From: JBFXAN01 sp050184225
GTDB lineage: Bacteria; Chloroflexota; Dehalococcoidia; CAUJGQ01
Direction of reading: 5' to 3'
Assembly: GCA_050184225.1 (NCBI GenBank)
Contig: JBFXAN010000010.1
Coordinates: 1-64,000, forward strand
DNA: 64,000 nucleotides
Below, in pieces: positions 49,298 to 57,736 of the stretch (the first letter of the stretch is position 1; each line of letters opens with the position of its first letter). Made by a program: the position numbers and the translations under genes. The notes under the pieces were generated by a model. It made no database searches, was not told the DNA's origin, and saw only the letters and a list, made by a program, of their open reading frames with translations.

Positions 49298-49753
49298 CTA
49301 CAGATCGGCAATAGTGAACGCGGGATCGAAAGGGTTGACGAATCGGACGCCGTCCAGCACCGACCCAGGATTGAAGTCCTCGCTCACGACGGTTTGGATA
49401 TCGTTGACGTATGCCGTGGCCCATATCAAACTGTCCCACCAGGAAAGGTGGTGCAGCTCCACCCCTCGAATTGCTTCGACCGTGACATGTGGGGTCAGCG
49501 GGAGCACCCGCCAGTAACGGAGAAAATAGCGGACGACGCGCACCGTCTCTTCCATCGACATCGGCGGGACAAGCCGGCGTGTTGAGACGGATATGAACTC
49601 ATTCAGATTCTGAACGCCGACAGTGCCTCGATGTGCCGAGTCGATCCTGTCGAGTACGTCTATCGCTCGCTGTTGCTTGAACGCATCCCGCGGATCGACC
49701 GCGTAGACAGGAAGGTTTGTGTCAACGAGCAGTGCGGTCGAGTCGCTCGTCAT
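49298..49753 (-). CDS. VapC-type PIN-domain toxin (intact)
   Basis: A 151-residue PIN protein with all four acidic positions: Asp11 (LVDTN), Glu52 (LNEF), Asp107 (WWDSLIW) and Asp126 (SEDF). It follows the RHH-type antitoxin gene with a 32-base overlap in the antitoxin-first order, the standard VapBC arrangement. PIN toxins cleave RNA, often tRNA or rRNA. The neighbours give no sign of degradation, in contrast with the three broken PIN genes in this window. Confidence 0.92.
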   Translation of the reverse strand: MTSDSTALLVDTNLPVYAVDPRDAFKQQRAIDVLDRIDSAHRGTVGVQNLNEFISVSTRRLVPPMSMEETVRVVRYFLRYWRVLPLTPHVTVEAIRGVELHHLSWWDSLIWATAYVNDIQTVVSEDFNPGSVLDGVRFVNPFDPAFTIADL

Positions 49754-50030
49754 AGATCTCTGCGCGGGTCCAGCCGCGACCTCGGGATCGCTCCTCTTGG
49801 GATACCGGCAGTGCTACGCGGGCGCGCATGAACGCCTTTACCTGCTCCCATTCTTGTCGCGCCACCCGACAACTCACGTCCGTAGTTTGGCTCGTCTCCC
49901 CGCCGAGTGCTTGCTGCACAGCTTCCCGGAGTAGCGCCTCCTCGGAAATACCACGATCCTGTGCACGCTGCCTCAGCTGCTCGTCCTCGTCGAGTGTGAG
50001 TGTGATCTGTCGCTGGACGGAGCCTTGCAT
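49722..50030 (-). CDS. VapB-like ribbon-helix-helix antitoxin
   Basis: A 102-residue protein with an N-terminal RHH-like strand and helices (QRQITLTLDEDEQLRQRAQD, then GISEEALLREAVQQALGG) and a C-terminal toxin-binding part containing RSRGRGWTRAEIYDERLDR. This last motif (R..GWTR.EIY.ER) is typical for VapB partners of PIN toxins. The overlap with the toxin gene implies coupled translation. Probably represses its own operon. Confidence 0.88.
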   Translation of the reverse strand: MQGSVQRQITLTLDEDEQLRQRAQDRGISEEALLREAVQQALGGETSQTTDVSCRVARQEWEQVKAFMRARVALPVSQEERSRGRGWTRAEIYDERLDRTAR

Positions 50031-50070
50031 CGTTCTGGCCTCCTGTCATTGGGATCGATGGTTCACCAGC

Positions 50071-51546
50071 TTACCCCGCCATCCCGCCCCCTGCTGCCTG
50101 CTTGGTGCCGCCGACGGTGATGCCGCTGACGAGCACGGTCGGCATGCCGACGCCGACGGGGACGCTCTGGCCCGCCTTGCCGCAGGTCCAGCGGCCGTCG
50201 CTGAGCATGAAGTCGGTGCCGGCCATCGTCACCTTCGAGAGGATGTCCGGCCCGTTGCCGATCAGGCTGGCGTTGCGGATCGGGGCCGTGATCCGGCCGT
50301 GCTCGATCAGATACCCTTCGGTGACGCCGAAGACGAAGTCGCCGTTGGAGATGTTCACCTGGCCGCCGTCATACGAGACGCAATAGATGCCGCGCTCGAC
50401 CGAGCGAATGATCTCCTCCGGCGGCGTCTCACCGGCCAGCATGTAGGTGTTGGTCATGCGCGGCATCGGGTAGTGCTTGAAGGTCTGCCGGCGTGAGTTG
50501 CCCGTCGGCGCGACCTTGAAGTGCCGGGCACTGATCCGGTCTTGCATGTACCCCTGGAGCACGCCGTCCTGAATCAGCACGTTGCTGCGACCGGGGTTGC
50601 CCTCGTCATCGACATTGAGCGACCCCCGCGAGTTGAGGATCGTGCCGTCGTCGACGATCGTGCAGAGTGCCGAGGCGACCGACGTGCCGACGCGATCGGT
50701 ATAGGTGCTGGTGCGCTTGCGGTTGAAGTCTGCCTCGAGACCATGGCCGACCGCCTCGTGCAGCAGCACACCGGAGTCACCGGCGGCGAGCACCACCGGC
50801 AGCGTGCCGGCCGGCGCGTCCTCCGCCTCCTGCAACAATACCGCCTGGCGGGCTGCCTCCACCGCGAGCGATTCCGGCGTCACCCGCCCGAAGTACTCCA
50901 TGCCGAAGCGGCCGCCGCCACCCGTGCGCGCCGTCTGACGACTGTCGCCGATTTCAGAAAGGCAGGTGATGTTGATCCGGATCAGCGGCTGGATATCGCC
51001 GGCCATCCGTCCGTCGCTGGTCGCGATCAGCACGCGCTTCGTTTCATCCAGCAGGGAGATGTCGACCCGCGCAATCGAGGGATGATAGGCCCGCGCCGCG
51101 CCGTCCGCCCGACGGATCACGGCCAGCTTATCCGCCGCTGCCGCTTCAACCGATTCCTGGAGCACCGGATAGAACTGCGGCGGTCGCTCGATCGTCATAT
51201 CGACCGGATCGACCGTGCGGTTCCGCGTCGAGATCTGCGCGGCCGTGTCGGCGGCACGACGCATCGCCTCCCGCGAGAGATCCTCGGTGTAGGCATAACC
51301 GACCGCGTCGCCTTGAATGACGCGCACGCCCAGACCCTGCATCACGCCGCCGCCAACGTTCTTGACGGCCTGGTCCTCGAAGACGATCGAGCCGGACTCG
51401 CGGTATTCGAAGTATAGTTCCGCGTACTCACCGCCTCGACCCAACGCCACGCCGAGCATCTCGGTGAGCACCGCCGCGTCGATCGCGAACGTATCGTGAA
51501 AGAAGGCGGCCGCCGGCCCGCCGGAATGCTCTGTCGGATTCATCAC
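50071..51546 (-). CDS. tldD: TldD metalloprotease subunit
   Basis: A 491-residue TldD with the zinc motif HEAVGH at residues 263-268 and the conserved YCVSYDGGQVNISNGDF block that carries the third ligand Cys. TldD normally pairs with TldE to degrade or trim unfolded small peptides, as in microcin B17 maturation and CcdA decay. No tldE is next to it here. The start ATG at 51546 is fixed by the family alignment length. Confidence 0.94.
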   Translation of the reverse strand: MMNPTEHSGGPAAAFFHDTFAIDAAVLTEMLGVALGRGGEYAELYFEYRESGSIVFEDQAVKNVGGGVMQGLGVRVIQGDAVGYAYTEDLSREAMRRAADTAAQISTRNRTVDPVDMTIERPPQFYPVLQESVEAAAADKLAVIRRADGAARAYHPSIARVDISLLDETKRVLIATSDGRMAGDIQPLIRINITCLSEIGDSRQTARTGGGGRFGMEYFGRVTPESLAVEAARQAVLLQEAEDAPAGTLPVVLAAGDSGVLLHEAVGHGLEADFNRKRTSTYTDRVGTSVASALCTIVDDGTILNSRGSLNVDDEGNPGRSNVLIQDGVLQGYMQDRISARHFKVAPTGNSRRQTFKHYPMPRMTNTYMLAGETPPEEIIRSVERGIYCVSYDGGQVNISNGDFVFGVTEGYLIEHGRITAPIRNASLIGNGPDILSKVTMAGTDFMLSDGRWTCGKAGQSVPVGVGMPTVLVSGITVGGTKQAAGGGMAG

Positions 51547-51609
51547 TGCCTCGCTCTCGGTCGCAATGCGCGATCGGTTGAGTTCAGTGTATCGCTGATC
51601 GTGGGAAAC

Positions 51610-51771
51610 CTAACCCCCGCCCCAGAGGCGTAGGTCGCCGGGCGCTGGGCCGCGGCCGGCGCACCCCCGCCTGGCTGCTGCCGCGGGTGATGCGGGCGGC
51701 GCGGGTGCGGGAGCCGGTGCGGCCCACGCCTTTGGGGCCGCGTAGGTAGTGCTACGCTTCCCGCGTGCCAT
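51610..51771 (-). CDS. Doubtful small basic Ala/Pro-rich open frame
   Basis: A possible 53-residue basic product (MARGKRSTTYAAPKAWAAPA at its start) that begins inside the end of the phosphatase gene. The body is almost only Ala, Pro, Gly and Arg, which any GC-rich spacer can mimic, so coding is not established. The 51547-51751 gap is otherwise empty. Confidence 0.25.
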   Translation of the reverse strand: MARGKRSTTYAAPKAWAAPAPAPAPPASPAAAARRGCAGRGPAPGDLRLWGGG

Positions 51772-52390
51772 CGCCCGTCCCCCAACCGGCAAATCCGATC
51801 CCTTCAAACGGAAGGAGTTCAATCCGCGCGGGGCCGCCCTCGGTGTTGATCACGGCGATGCCCGTGTTCCGGAATTGGAACAGATTGCGGGACGGGATGA
51901 TTCCCAGGGCAGCTTGAAGCAAGAAGTCGGCAAAGCCGCCGTGAGTCACGAGCAGCGGTGTGTCCTGCGTGGTGCCATGGCGCTCGTTCAGCGCGTTCCA
52001 GGCGCGGAGCGCGCGGTCATAGAGCGCCGGAAAGGTTTCACCATCCGGGCCGAAGTCACGCTCCCACCATGGTTCGTCGGTTCGGTCCGGTGCGAGGTGC
52101 GGCGCTTGCTCGCGGATCTCCTCCAGCGTCATGCCCTCGATCGCCGGGATCAGGTGCTCTACCCAATCATCCGAGTGTTCGATCGAGTGGCCGAGCGCCG
52201 CCGCAATAATCTCGGCGGTTTCGCGGGTTCGCTGGACCGTGCTGCTGTAGATATGGGTGATGCCGTGGCCGCGCAACGCCGCGCCGGCCGCCCGCGCCTG
52301 CGCCACGCCCAGCTCCGTCAGCGGCTTGACCACGCCATAGGTGTACGGCGTGTGGGCCGCGTCGCCGTGCCGGATCACGTACAGTCGCAT
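51752..52390 (-). CDS. Histidine-phosphatase-superfamily protein
   Basis: A 212-residue protein with the catalytic RHG motif at residues 7-9, the second His in THGGFAD near 149-155 and typical helices between. It belongs to the phosphoglycerate-mutase-like histidine phosphatases. Substrates in this family are diverse (sugar phosphates, nucleotides or alpha-ribazole phosphate), so none is assigned. It is followed by no close operon partner; the glycosyltransferase upstream is 14 bases away, so the two may be cotranscribed. Confidence 0.88.
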   Translation of the reverse strand: MRLYVIRHGDAAHTPYTYGVVKPLTELGVAQARAAGAALRGHGITHIYSSTVQRTRETAEIIAAALGHSIEHSDDWVEHLIPAIEGMTLEEIREQAPHLAPDRTDEPWWERDFGPDGETFPALYDRALRAWNALNERHGTTQDTPLLVTHGGFADFLLQAALGIIPSRNLFQFRNTGIAVINTEGGPARIELLPFEGIGFAGWGTGDGTREA

Positions 52391-52404
52391 CGTGGACTCC
52401 GCTG

Positions 52405-53124
52405 CTATAACCCCGATCGCTTGAGCCGCCAGAGGCCGCGCAGGTCTTCCATCACGGTCTTGGGGACATCGACACGCGAGTCTGGATCATCGACCCAGCG
52501 GACGGGGATGTCCTTGATCCGGTAGCCACGTCGTTCCGCGAGGATCAGCAACTCCGTATCGAAGAACCACTCGTTGTTCTCGACGCGCGGCAGCAGTTTC
52601 TGGGCAGCGTTCCGGGAGATCGCCTTGAATCCGCACTGTGCGTCCGAGAACTTGGTGCGAAAGCCGGCCTTGATGATGACGTTGTAGGTGCGGGAGATCA
52701 CCTCGCGCTTCAGCCCGCGCGTCGTCCGCGAGCCACGCGCCAGGCGCGATCCAGTGGCGAGATCATACCCCTGCTCCGCGATCGCCCGGACGAGCGCCGG
52801 ATAGGCGCGGATATCCGTGGAGAGATCGACGTCCATATAGGAGAGCACATCGGCATCCGAACCGAGCCACGCCGCCTTCAGCGCCCGGCCACGGCCCTTC
52901 TGATCGAGGTGGAGCACATTCACGCGCCGATTCGCGTCGGCGATGCCCTTGGCGACCTGGAGCGTGGCGTCGGTGGAGGCGTTATCCGCGACGACGATCC
53001 GCCAGTCATACGGCAGATTGCTCTCGAGAAAGGTGCTGAGGGTGCCAACACTCTTCTCGATGACGTGGGCTTCGTTGTAGACGGGGATCACCGCATCGAC
53101 GCGGACCGTTGATGAATCCGGCAT
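52405..53124 (-). CDS. Glycosyltransferase family 2 (dolichyl-phosphate glucose synthase-like)
   Basis: A 239-residue GT2 enzyme. VDAVIPVYNEAHVIEKSV near residues 9-26, SYMDVDLSTDIRAYPALVRA (DxD-like metal motif) and KFSDAQCGFKAISRNAAQKL match the family that transfers glucose or mannose from a nucleotide sugar to a polyprenyl phosphate. No membrane helix is present. The ATG at 53124 is used; the frame upstream is unlikely to be coding. Adjacent phosphatase may share a pathway. Confidence 0.87.
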   Translation of the reverse strand: MPDSSTVRVDAVIPVYNEAHVIEKSVGTLSTFLESNLPYDWRIVVADNASTDATLQVAKGIADANRRVNVLHLDQKGRGRALKAAWLGSDADVLSYMDVDLSTDIRAYPALVRAIAEQGYDLATGSRLARGSRTTRGLKREVISRTYNVIIKAGFRTKFSDAQCGFKAISRNAAQKLLPRVENNEWFFDTELLILAERRGYRIKDIPVRWVDDPDSRVDVPKTVMEDLRGLWRLKRSGL

Positions 53125-53140
53125 AGCCTGCCTATCGTCC

Positions 53141-53359
53141 GGCCTCCGCCCCTCACACGCAAGCCTCATCATCGCGGACGCTGCCGGCTTCGACGCGCTT
53201 GACGCCCTTCATCTTGCCGCAGCGGAGTACGGCAATGTTGCCGTACTATTGACTACAGACGACGTGTTGGTGCGCCGGGCAATTCGTCTTGGACACGACC
53301 TGCGCGTTTCGGTGCGCAACCCATTGGCTTGGCTGCGAGAGATGGAGAAGGAATTGTGA
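53141..53359 (+). pseudogene. PIN-domain toxin, N-terminally truncated remnant
   Basis: The open frame ending at the TGA 53357-53359 encodes only the C-terminal part of a PIN domain: ADAAGFDALDALHLAAAEYG, then LLTTDDVLVRRAIRLGHDLR and a tail VSVRNPLAWLREMEKEL. The N-terminal half with the first Asp and Glu is missing, and the frame runs back into the antisense of the glycosyltransferase gene without a start. It is followed at once by an intact partner gene overlapping by four bases. The remnant cannot fold into an active nuclease. Confidence 0.78.
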
Positions 53360-53565
53360 CCGACGCTAAGTCGATGAAGGAGATTTATGAGGCGGGCGTA
53401 GCAGCGTTGACCCGTGAGCTTGGCCCTGTCGGTATGATTCGCTTCCTCCAGTTCTTCGATTCGGGTCGGGGCGACTACACCAAGGAGCGGCACGCCTGGC
53501 TGAAGGACCTCACGATCGACGACATTATGAAGGATATTGAGCAGCGACGGCAACAAAATCCCTGA
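53356..53565 (+). CDS. Antitoxin-like partner of the truncated PIN gene
   Basis: A 69-residue protein starting with GTG (VTDAKSMKEIYEAGVAALTR, then ELGPVGMIRFLQFFDSGRGD and YTKERHAWL). This pattern of a small protein coded directly after a PIN toxin recurs in Chloroflexota and cyanobacteria and is taken as an antitoxin-like partner (inference). The GTGA overlap shows past coupling with the PIN remnant. It converges on thrC. Confidence 0.75.
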   Translation: MTDAKSMKEIYEAGVAALTRELGPVGMIRFLQFFDSGRGDYTKERHAWLKDLTIDDIMKDIEQRRQQNP

Positions 53566-53589
53566 GATGCTACCCCGACTGCCGACCCT

Positions 53590-54648
53590 TTATCCCCACC
53601 CCAGCGCACGCTCGATCTCCCTTAGTTCGGCCGGCAACTCGTAGAGGCGCTGGGGCAGTGTCTTCGCCGTGTCGGGGTCTTTCAGGCCGCTGCCGGTGAG
53701 GACACAGACGGCGGTACGGCCGGCGAGGTCGGCGCCCTCGCGTGCCAGCTTCAGCAACCCGGCGACCGATGCCGCCGATGCCGGCTCGACGAAGATCCCT
53801 TCCTGACTGGCGAGGAGCGCATACGCTTCCAGGATCTCCTCGTCGGTGACGGCGTCGATGCCGCCGCCGGACTCGTCGCGCGCGGCGATCGCGAGGTTCC
53901 ACGACGCGGGACGGCCGATGCGGATCGCGCTCGCGACGGTGTGCGGCTGATCGACCGGCTCACCCGTGACGAGCGGCGCGGCGCCGGCCGCCTGGAATCC
54001 CCGCAGCACCGGATGGCGGGTGGCGTGGTCCCGCTCCGCGTATTCGGTGAAGCCGCGCCAGTAGGCGCTGATGTTGCCGGCGTTGCCCACGGGAATGCAC
54101 AGCATATCCGGCGCGTCGCCGAGGTCGTCCACGATCTCGAACGCCGCCGTCTTCTGGCCCTCCAGCCGGTAGCGGTTGACGGAATTGACCAGCGCGATCG
54201 GATGGCGATCGGTCGCCTCCCGGGCGAGGCGGAGGGCGTCGTCGAAGTTGCCGTCGATCGCGACGATGCGGGCGCCATAGGCGATCGTCTGGGAGAGCTT
54301 TCCCGGAGCGACATAGCCGCGGGGGAGAAAGACGTAGCAATCGAGACCACAGGCGGCGGCATAGGCGGCGGCCGAGGCGCTGGTGTTGCCGGTGGAGGCG
54401 CAGAGGACCGCTTGTGCACCCTCCTCGATCGCCTTGGCCACCGCCACGACCATGCCGCGGTCTTTGAACGATGCCGTCGGATTCTGACTCTCCATCTTGA
54501 AGAAGAGCGCATCCAGACCGGTGCGTTCGACGATGCGGCGGGATCGCACCAGCGGCGTGCTGCCCTCGCCCAACGAGATCCGCGGGGTGGCGTCGGTGAG
54601 CGGTAGATACTGGGCGTAGCGTTCAAGAACGCCGCCGCTACGGAGCAT
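53590..54648 (-). CDS. thrC: Threonine synthase
   Basis: A 352-residue PLP enzyme. The PLP lysine lies in NPTASFKDRGM near residues 57-67, the phosphate-binding CIPVGNAGN is near 188-196 and the SGSGLKDPDTAK end is typical of ThrC. The start at 54648 overlaps the end of the coiled-coil gene by 11 bases, so the two are translationally linked, which is unusual for a housekeeping enzyme. The enzyme makes threonine from O-phosphohomoserine. Confidence 0.95.
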   Translation of the reverse strand: MLRSGGVLERYAQYLPLTDATPRISLGEGSTPLVRSRRIVERTGLDALFFKMESQNPTASFKDRGMVVAVAKAIEEGAQAVLCASTGNTSASAAAYAAACGLDCYVFLPRGYVAPGKLSQTIAYGARIVAIDGNFDDALRLAREATDRHPIALVNSVNRYRLEGQKTAAFEIVDDLGDAPDMLCIPVGNAGNISAYWRGFTEYAERDHATRHPVLRGFQAAGAAPLVTGEPVDQPHTVASAIRIGRPASWNLAIAARDESGGGIDAVTDEEILEAYALLASQEGIFVEPASAASVAGLLKLAREGADLAGRTAVCVLTGSGLKDPDTAKTLPQRLYELPAELREIERALGWG

Positions 54649-55660
54649 CTTCGACCGGACGGAAGGCATGGGTTCGCATCTCCCGGATTTCGCGCTCCAT
54701 CTCCTCGATCTGGCGGCGCTTGGCTCGTTCTTGGGCCTGATGCAAGCGGTTGAACTGCTCGGAGACGACGGCGCGGTAGTTCGCCAGGTCGGATTGGAGA
54801 CCAGCCAGCCGGTCGGCCAGTCCCCGATCGCGGCCGTCGAGCATGCCGAGCTGGCGGGCGGCATCGTCGTCAGCATCGCGCAACTCGGAGGTGATCGCCT
54901 CCTGGACGGAGATGCGCTCCTCGAGCCGATGCAACTCCAGCCGCCCGAGCTCGATTCGTTCGAGTACTTCTTGTTTGACGGCGACCTCGGAGGAAACCAG
55001 CGTGATCTGCGCCTCCAGCCGCTTGAGCATCTCCGTGTAGATCTGCACGCGCTCGCCGATCGTCGCGTCCTGACGATGCAGCGTCTCGATCTCTCCCGCC
55101 AGCCGGGCGAACTCCTGCTCGGTGCGCCCGCCGGCTTCAAGGATCCGCCCAACCCGCCCGTCGAACGCCTCGACCGAGCGTTCGACCTCGTCGAGTCGCT
55201 GACGTAGGTAGGTCGTTGCATCGATCGAGCGGCGGGACGCCTCGTCCAAGGTGTCGAAGCGGGGCAGGTTGCCGGCAATCCTGCGCTCGGCATCGTCAAG
55301 GCGATGGTTGAGGTCATTGAGGACGGCACGCTCGCGTTCGACATCGGTCTGCTGCACCCGTGTCAGCTCGTTTACCCGGCTGTCGACGGCGAGGCCGTGC
55401 TCGTAGACGCGGCTGACGTCGTCCTTGATCTGGCGGATCTGGGCGTCGTACTCCGGCAATGCTTCAAGCCGGGGCGGCACGGTGGCGAGCAGGTCCTCGG
55501 CCCGGTGCAGCGCGGTGGTCAGATCCCACAGCTGTCCGGTGAGTTGCTCGATCGCCTGCTGCTGGCGTGCGATCGTCGCCTTCGCGTCGCGCAACTCGTC
55601 TTCGAGCCAGGCAACGGTCGTCGCAAGCACTTCGACAGATTTGGCTCCGGCCTCGACCAC
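54638..55660 (-). CDS. Long coiled-coil protein
   Basis: A 340-residue, almost entirely alpha-helical protein with heptad patterns throughout (LEDELRDAKATIARQQQAIE, then LRDADDDAARQLG and many Leu/Ala-spaced segments). No catalytic motif or membrane helix. The GTG at 55660 has GAGGAG upstream on the coding strand and is the best start; the first ~27 residues from an earlier ATG are not convincing. It overlaps thrC by 11 bases. Structural or scaffolding role is likely; partners unknown. Confidence 0.75.
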   Translation of the reverse strand: MVEAGAKSVEVLATTVAWLEDELRDAKATIARQQQAIEQLTGQLWDLTTALHRAEDLLATVPPRLEALPEYDAQIRQIKDDVSRVYEHGLAVDSRVNELTRVQQTDVERERAVLNDLNHRLDDAERRIAGNLPRFDTLDEASRRSIDATTYLRQRLDEVERSVEAFDGRVGRILEAGGRTEQEFARLAGEIETLHRQDATIGERVQIYTEMLKRLEAQITLVSSEVAVKQEVLERIELGRLELHRLEERISVQEAITSELRDADDDAARQLGMLDGRDRGLADRLAGLQSDLANYRAVVSEQFNRLHQAQERAKRRQIEEMEREIREMRTHAFRPVEDAP

Positions 55661-55862
55661 GCGGCAGCTCCTCTGATGGTGGCACAGCGAGTCACGAGCA
55701 GCCACCGATACGGTGGTCCGGCACGCGTCAACCATGTCCACGGGAAACAGGGTACAGGGGAACCAAGTTCAGGGCATAGTGGATCGCGTACACCGGCGCC
55801 GGCCGGTCGTTGGGTGATCGGCGCCGGTTCCGCATCCATACCACTGCGCGACACGGTCACCC

Positions 55863-55910
55863 GCTAATCGCTAACTGCTAATCGCTAATGGCTAACTGCT
55901 AACCGCTAAT
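55863..55910. repeat. GCTAAT/GCTAAC tandem short repeat
   Basis: A run of seven-base words GCTAATC, GCTAACT, GCTAATC, GCTAATG, GCTAACT, GCTAACC and GCTAAT, read on the + strand. It ends at the stop codon of the next gene on the - strand (CTA 55906-55908), which therefore uses repeat sequence. The remaining 55661-55862 sequence shows no gene. Confidence 0.8.
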
Positions 55911-56991
55911 AGAGGTTGTCTTTGGCATCCTGCTTGAGCGACGCGTCAATCAGTTCCGCCGAGAGGCCATCACCCCGGCCGACACACGCCAGCTGACTCA
56001 CCATCAGTTCGCCGATCGTCGGCACGCGCGCCGGGTCGAACTGCGTGGCGGCGTCCCAGAGGCGCGCGCGGCCGAACATCGACGTGTGGCTGAGGACCGC
56101 GTCCTCGACATCGAGCCACAGCCCAAGATTCGGCGTCTTCCCCTGCACGGTGAGCGGGTGTAACAGGTCCGGGTCGGTGATGACCCGTGCCCGCGTCTGC
56201 ACCCGCAACACCACCGGCTCGCCGGGAACGAGGAAGAGCAGGCCGGCGGCGGGGTTCTCCAGGATGTTGCAGAAGCTGTCGGCCAGGCGATTGCCCCGCC
56301 GATCGGGCAGCAGCAACGTCCGATCGTCAAGGATGCGCACGAACCCGGCCGGGTCGCCGCGTGGCGAGACATCGGCATTGCCGTCGGTCCGGCTCGTGCC
56401 GAGGAAGAGGAACGGCGAACGCTGGATCAGTGCCCGGCACCGAACATCGAGCGCCGGCAGACGAACTTCCTCGTCGAGGCCAAGACTCTCGATCGTGACG
56501 TGGCGCTCGTCACCCGCTGGTTCCCACAGGTGCGAGCGGACGAATGCCTTGGGACAGTGATAGAACATCTCGTCAAGCGAGAGCCGAATCGCCGGCTCCG
56601 GACCATCGACCACCTCGGCCCGGCCGTTGATCCGGAGCGTCTCGTTCATGCCGGGGATCAGCGCGAGCAAGCCAACCGACGGCTGCGCGGCCAGGTCTTC
56701 GGCTACGTCCCCGAGTTGAGCGGCGGCGTGGTCAGAGATGAGCAGCGTCGTGTCGTCGATGACCTGAATGAAACCAGACGCACCACCACGGGCGATCAGC
56801 GCAACGAGGCCGTCGCCGCGGCGGATCGCCACACAAACGAACGGGGAATTCGCGAGGAAGACGCGGCCCTTGGCGTCGATGCGGTCGGTCTTCTTGAGCA
56901 CGACGGCCTGCGATGGGGAGCCGGTGATCTCGCGCAGGGCGGCCTCTGATTCGATCGTGGCGTCCGTCGGCGGCTGCAGTCGTGTGGTCAT
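55906..56991 (-). CDS. Tandem pyridoxamine-phosphate-oxidase-like (FMN-binding) protein
   Basis: A 361-residue protein made of two PNPOx-like split-barrel domains (each ~160 residues), with ANSPFVCVAIRRGDGLVALI in the first and FLFLGTSRTDGNADVSPRGD in the second. The motif TDGNADVSPRGDPAGFVRIL near residues 222-241 is the FMN-binding MSMEG_1061-like signature. These proteins are flavin or F420-dependent reductases of unknown substrate. GGGAGGGATGTG upstream fixes the ATG at 56991. The stop lies in the tandem repeat. Confidence 0.85.
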   Translation of the reverse strand: MTTRLQPPTDATIESEAALREITGSPSQAVVLKKTDRIDAKGRVFLANSPFVCVAIRRGDGLVALIARGGASGFIQVIDDTTLLISDHAAAQLGDVAEDLAAQPSVGLLALIPGMNETLRINGRAEVVDGPEPAIRLSLDEMFYHCPKAFVRSHLWEPAGDERHVTIESLGLDEEVRLPALDVRCRALIQRSPFLFLGTSRTDGNADVSPRGDPAGFVRILDDRTLLLPDRRGNRLADSFCNILENPAAGLLFLVPGEPVVLRVQTRARVITDPDLLHPLTVQGKTPNLGLWLDVEDAVLSHTSMFGRARLWDAATQFDPARVPTIGELMVSQLACVGRGDGLSAELIDASLKQDAKDNLY

Positions 56992-57129
56992 CACATCCCT
57001 CCCTGGATAGGCCGGCGTGCCTCGGCGTCGTGCCTGCGATTGTACGCAAACCGGACAGTGCTGATCACGTCCGCATTCGAGATGCATCGTGCCGGCTCGA
57101 TTCGGCGGCTGCGCCGTTCGTGCACTCGC

Positions 57130-57723
57130 CTACTCGAGCCAGCGGGTGACCTCGGTGGCCGGCCGGCGGCGGGAGTCGGGCGCGTCTTCCACCGTGCTGC
57201 CCAGGTAGACGTAGCCGACGATCCGGTCGTCTGGATCGAGGCCGAGGAACTGCTTCGCCGCCGGAGAGACGGTCATCTTGCCGGTGCTCCACTTGGCGGC
57301 AAGCCCGGCGGCGTGCGCGGCCAGCAGCAGGTTCTGGGTCGCGCAGGCGCAGGCGGCGTAGTCTTCCAGATCCTTCTCCGGGTCCGGTGACGTGCGCACC
57401 TGGCCGACGGCGATGATCACCGGCGAGCGCATCACCTTGGTCCGCACACCGGCCGCCTCCGCCTCCGCCTTGGTGTTGGCCGTGTTTTGCAGCAGCTCCG
57501 CCGCGATCGCCTCGCCGATCGCGGCCCGTGCATCGCCGGTGAGCACGACGAACCGCCACGGTTCGGTGAGGTGATGGTTCGGCGCCCAGCGGGCAGCTTC
57601 GATGATCTGCTCGACGACGGCGCGCGCGATCGGTCCCTCGCCGTAGCGAACGGCGCTACGGCGGCGACGAATGGCGTCGAGCACATCCATCGCCGGTGCG
57701 GTATCGGTCTGGTCCAAGGTCAT
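57130..57723 (-). CDS. Nitroreductase-family protein
   Basis: A 197-residue FMN-dependent nitroreductase-like protein. The FMN segment IRRRRSAVRYGEGP near residues 18-31, NHHLTEPWRFVVLTGDARAA near 49-68 and the C-terminal GLAAKWSTGKM are typical. It lies 13 bases after the FecB-like gene, so it is probably the third gene of an operon with the BFN-like and FecB-like genes. Substrate unknown; the context suggests a redox function linked to iron or flavin. Confidence 0.9.
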   Translation of the reverse strand: MTLDQTDTAPAMDVLDAIRRRRSAVRYGEGPIARAVVEQIIEAARWAPNHHLTEPWRFVVLTGDARAAIGEAIAAELLQNTANTKAEAEAAGVRTKVMRSPVIIAVGQVRTSPDPEKDLEDYAACACATQNLLLAAHAAGLAAKWSTGKMTVSPAAKQFLGLDPDDRIVGYVYLGSTVEDAPDSRRRPATEVTRWLE

Positions 57724-57736
57724 TGGCGTTCCTTCC

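Noticed and set aside
55863..55910. GCTAAT/GCTAAC repeats as a possible CRISPR array
   Set aside because: Units are seven bases with no spacers and no cas genes are near.
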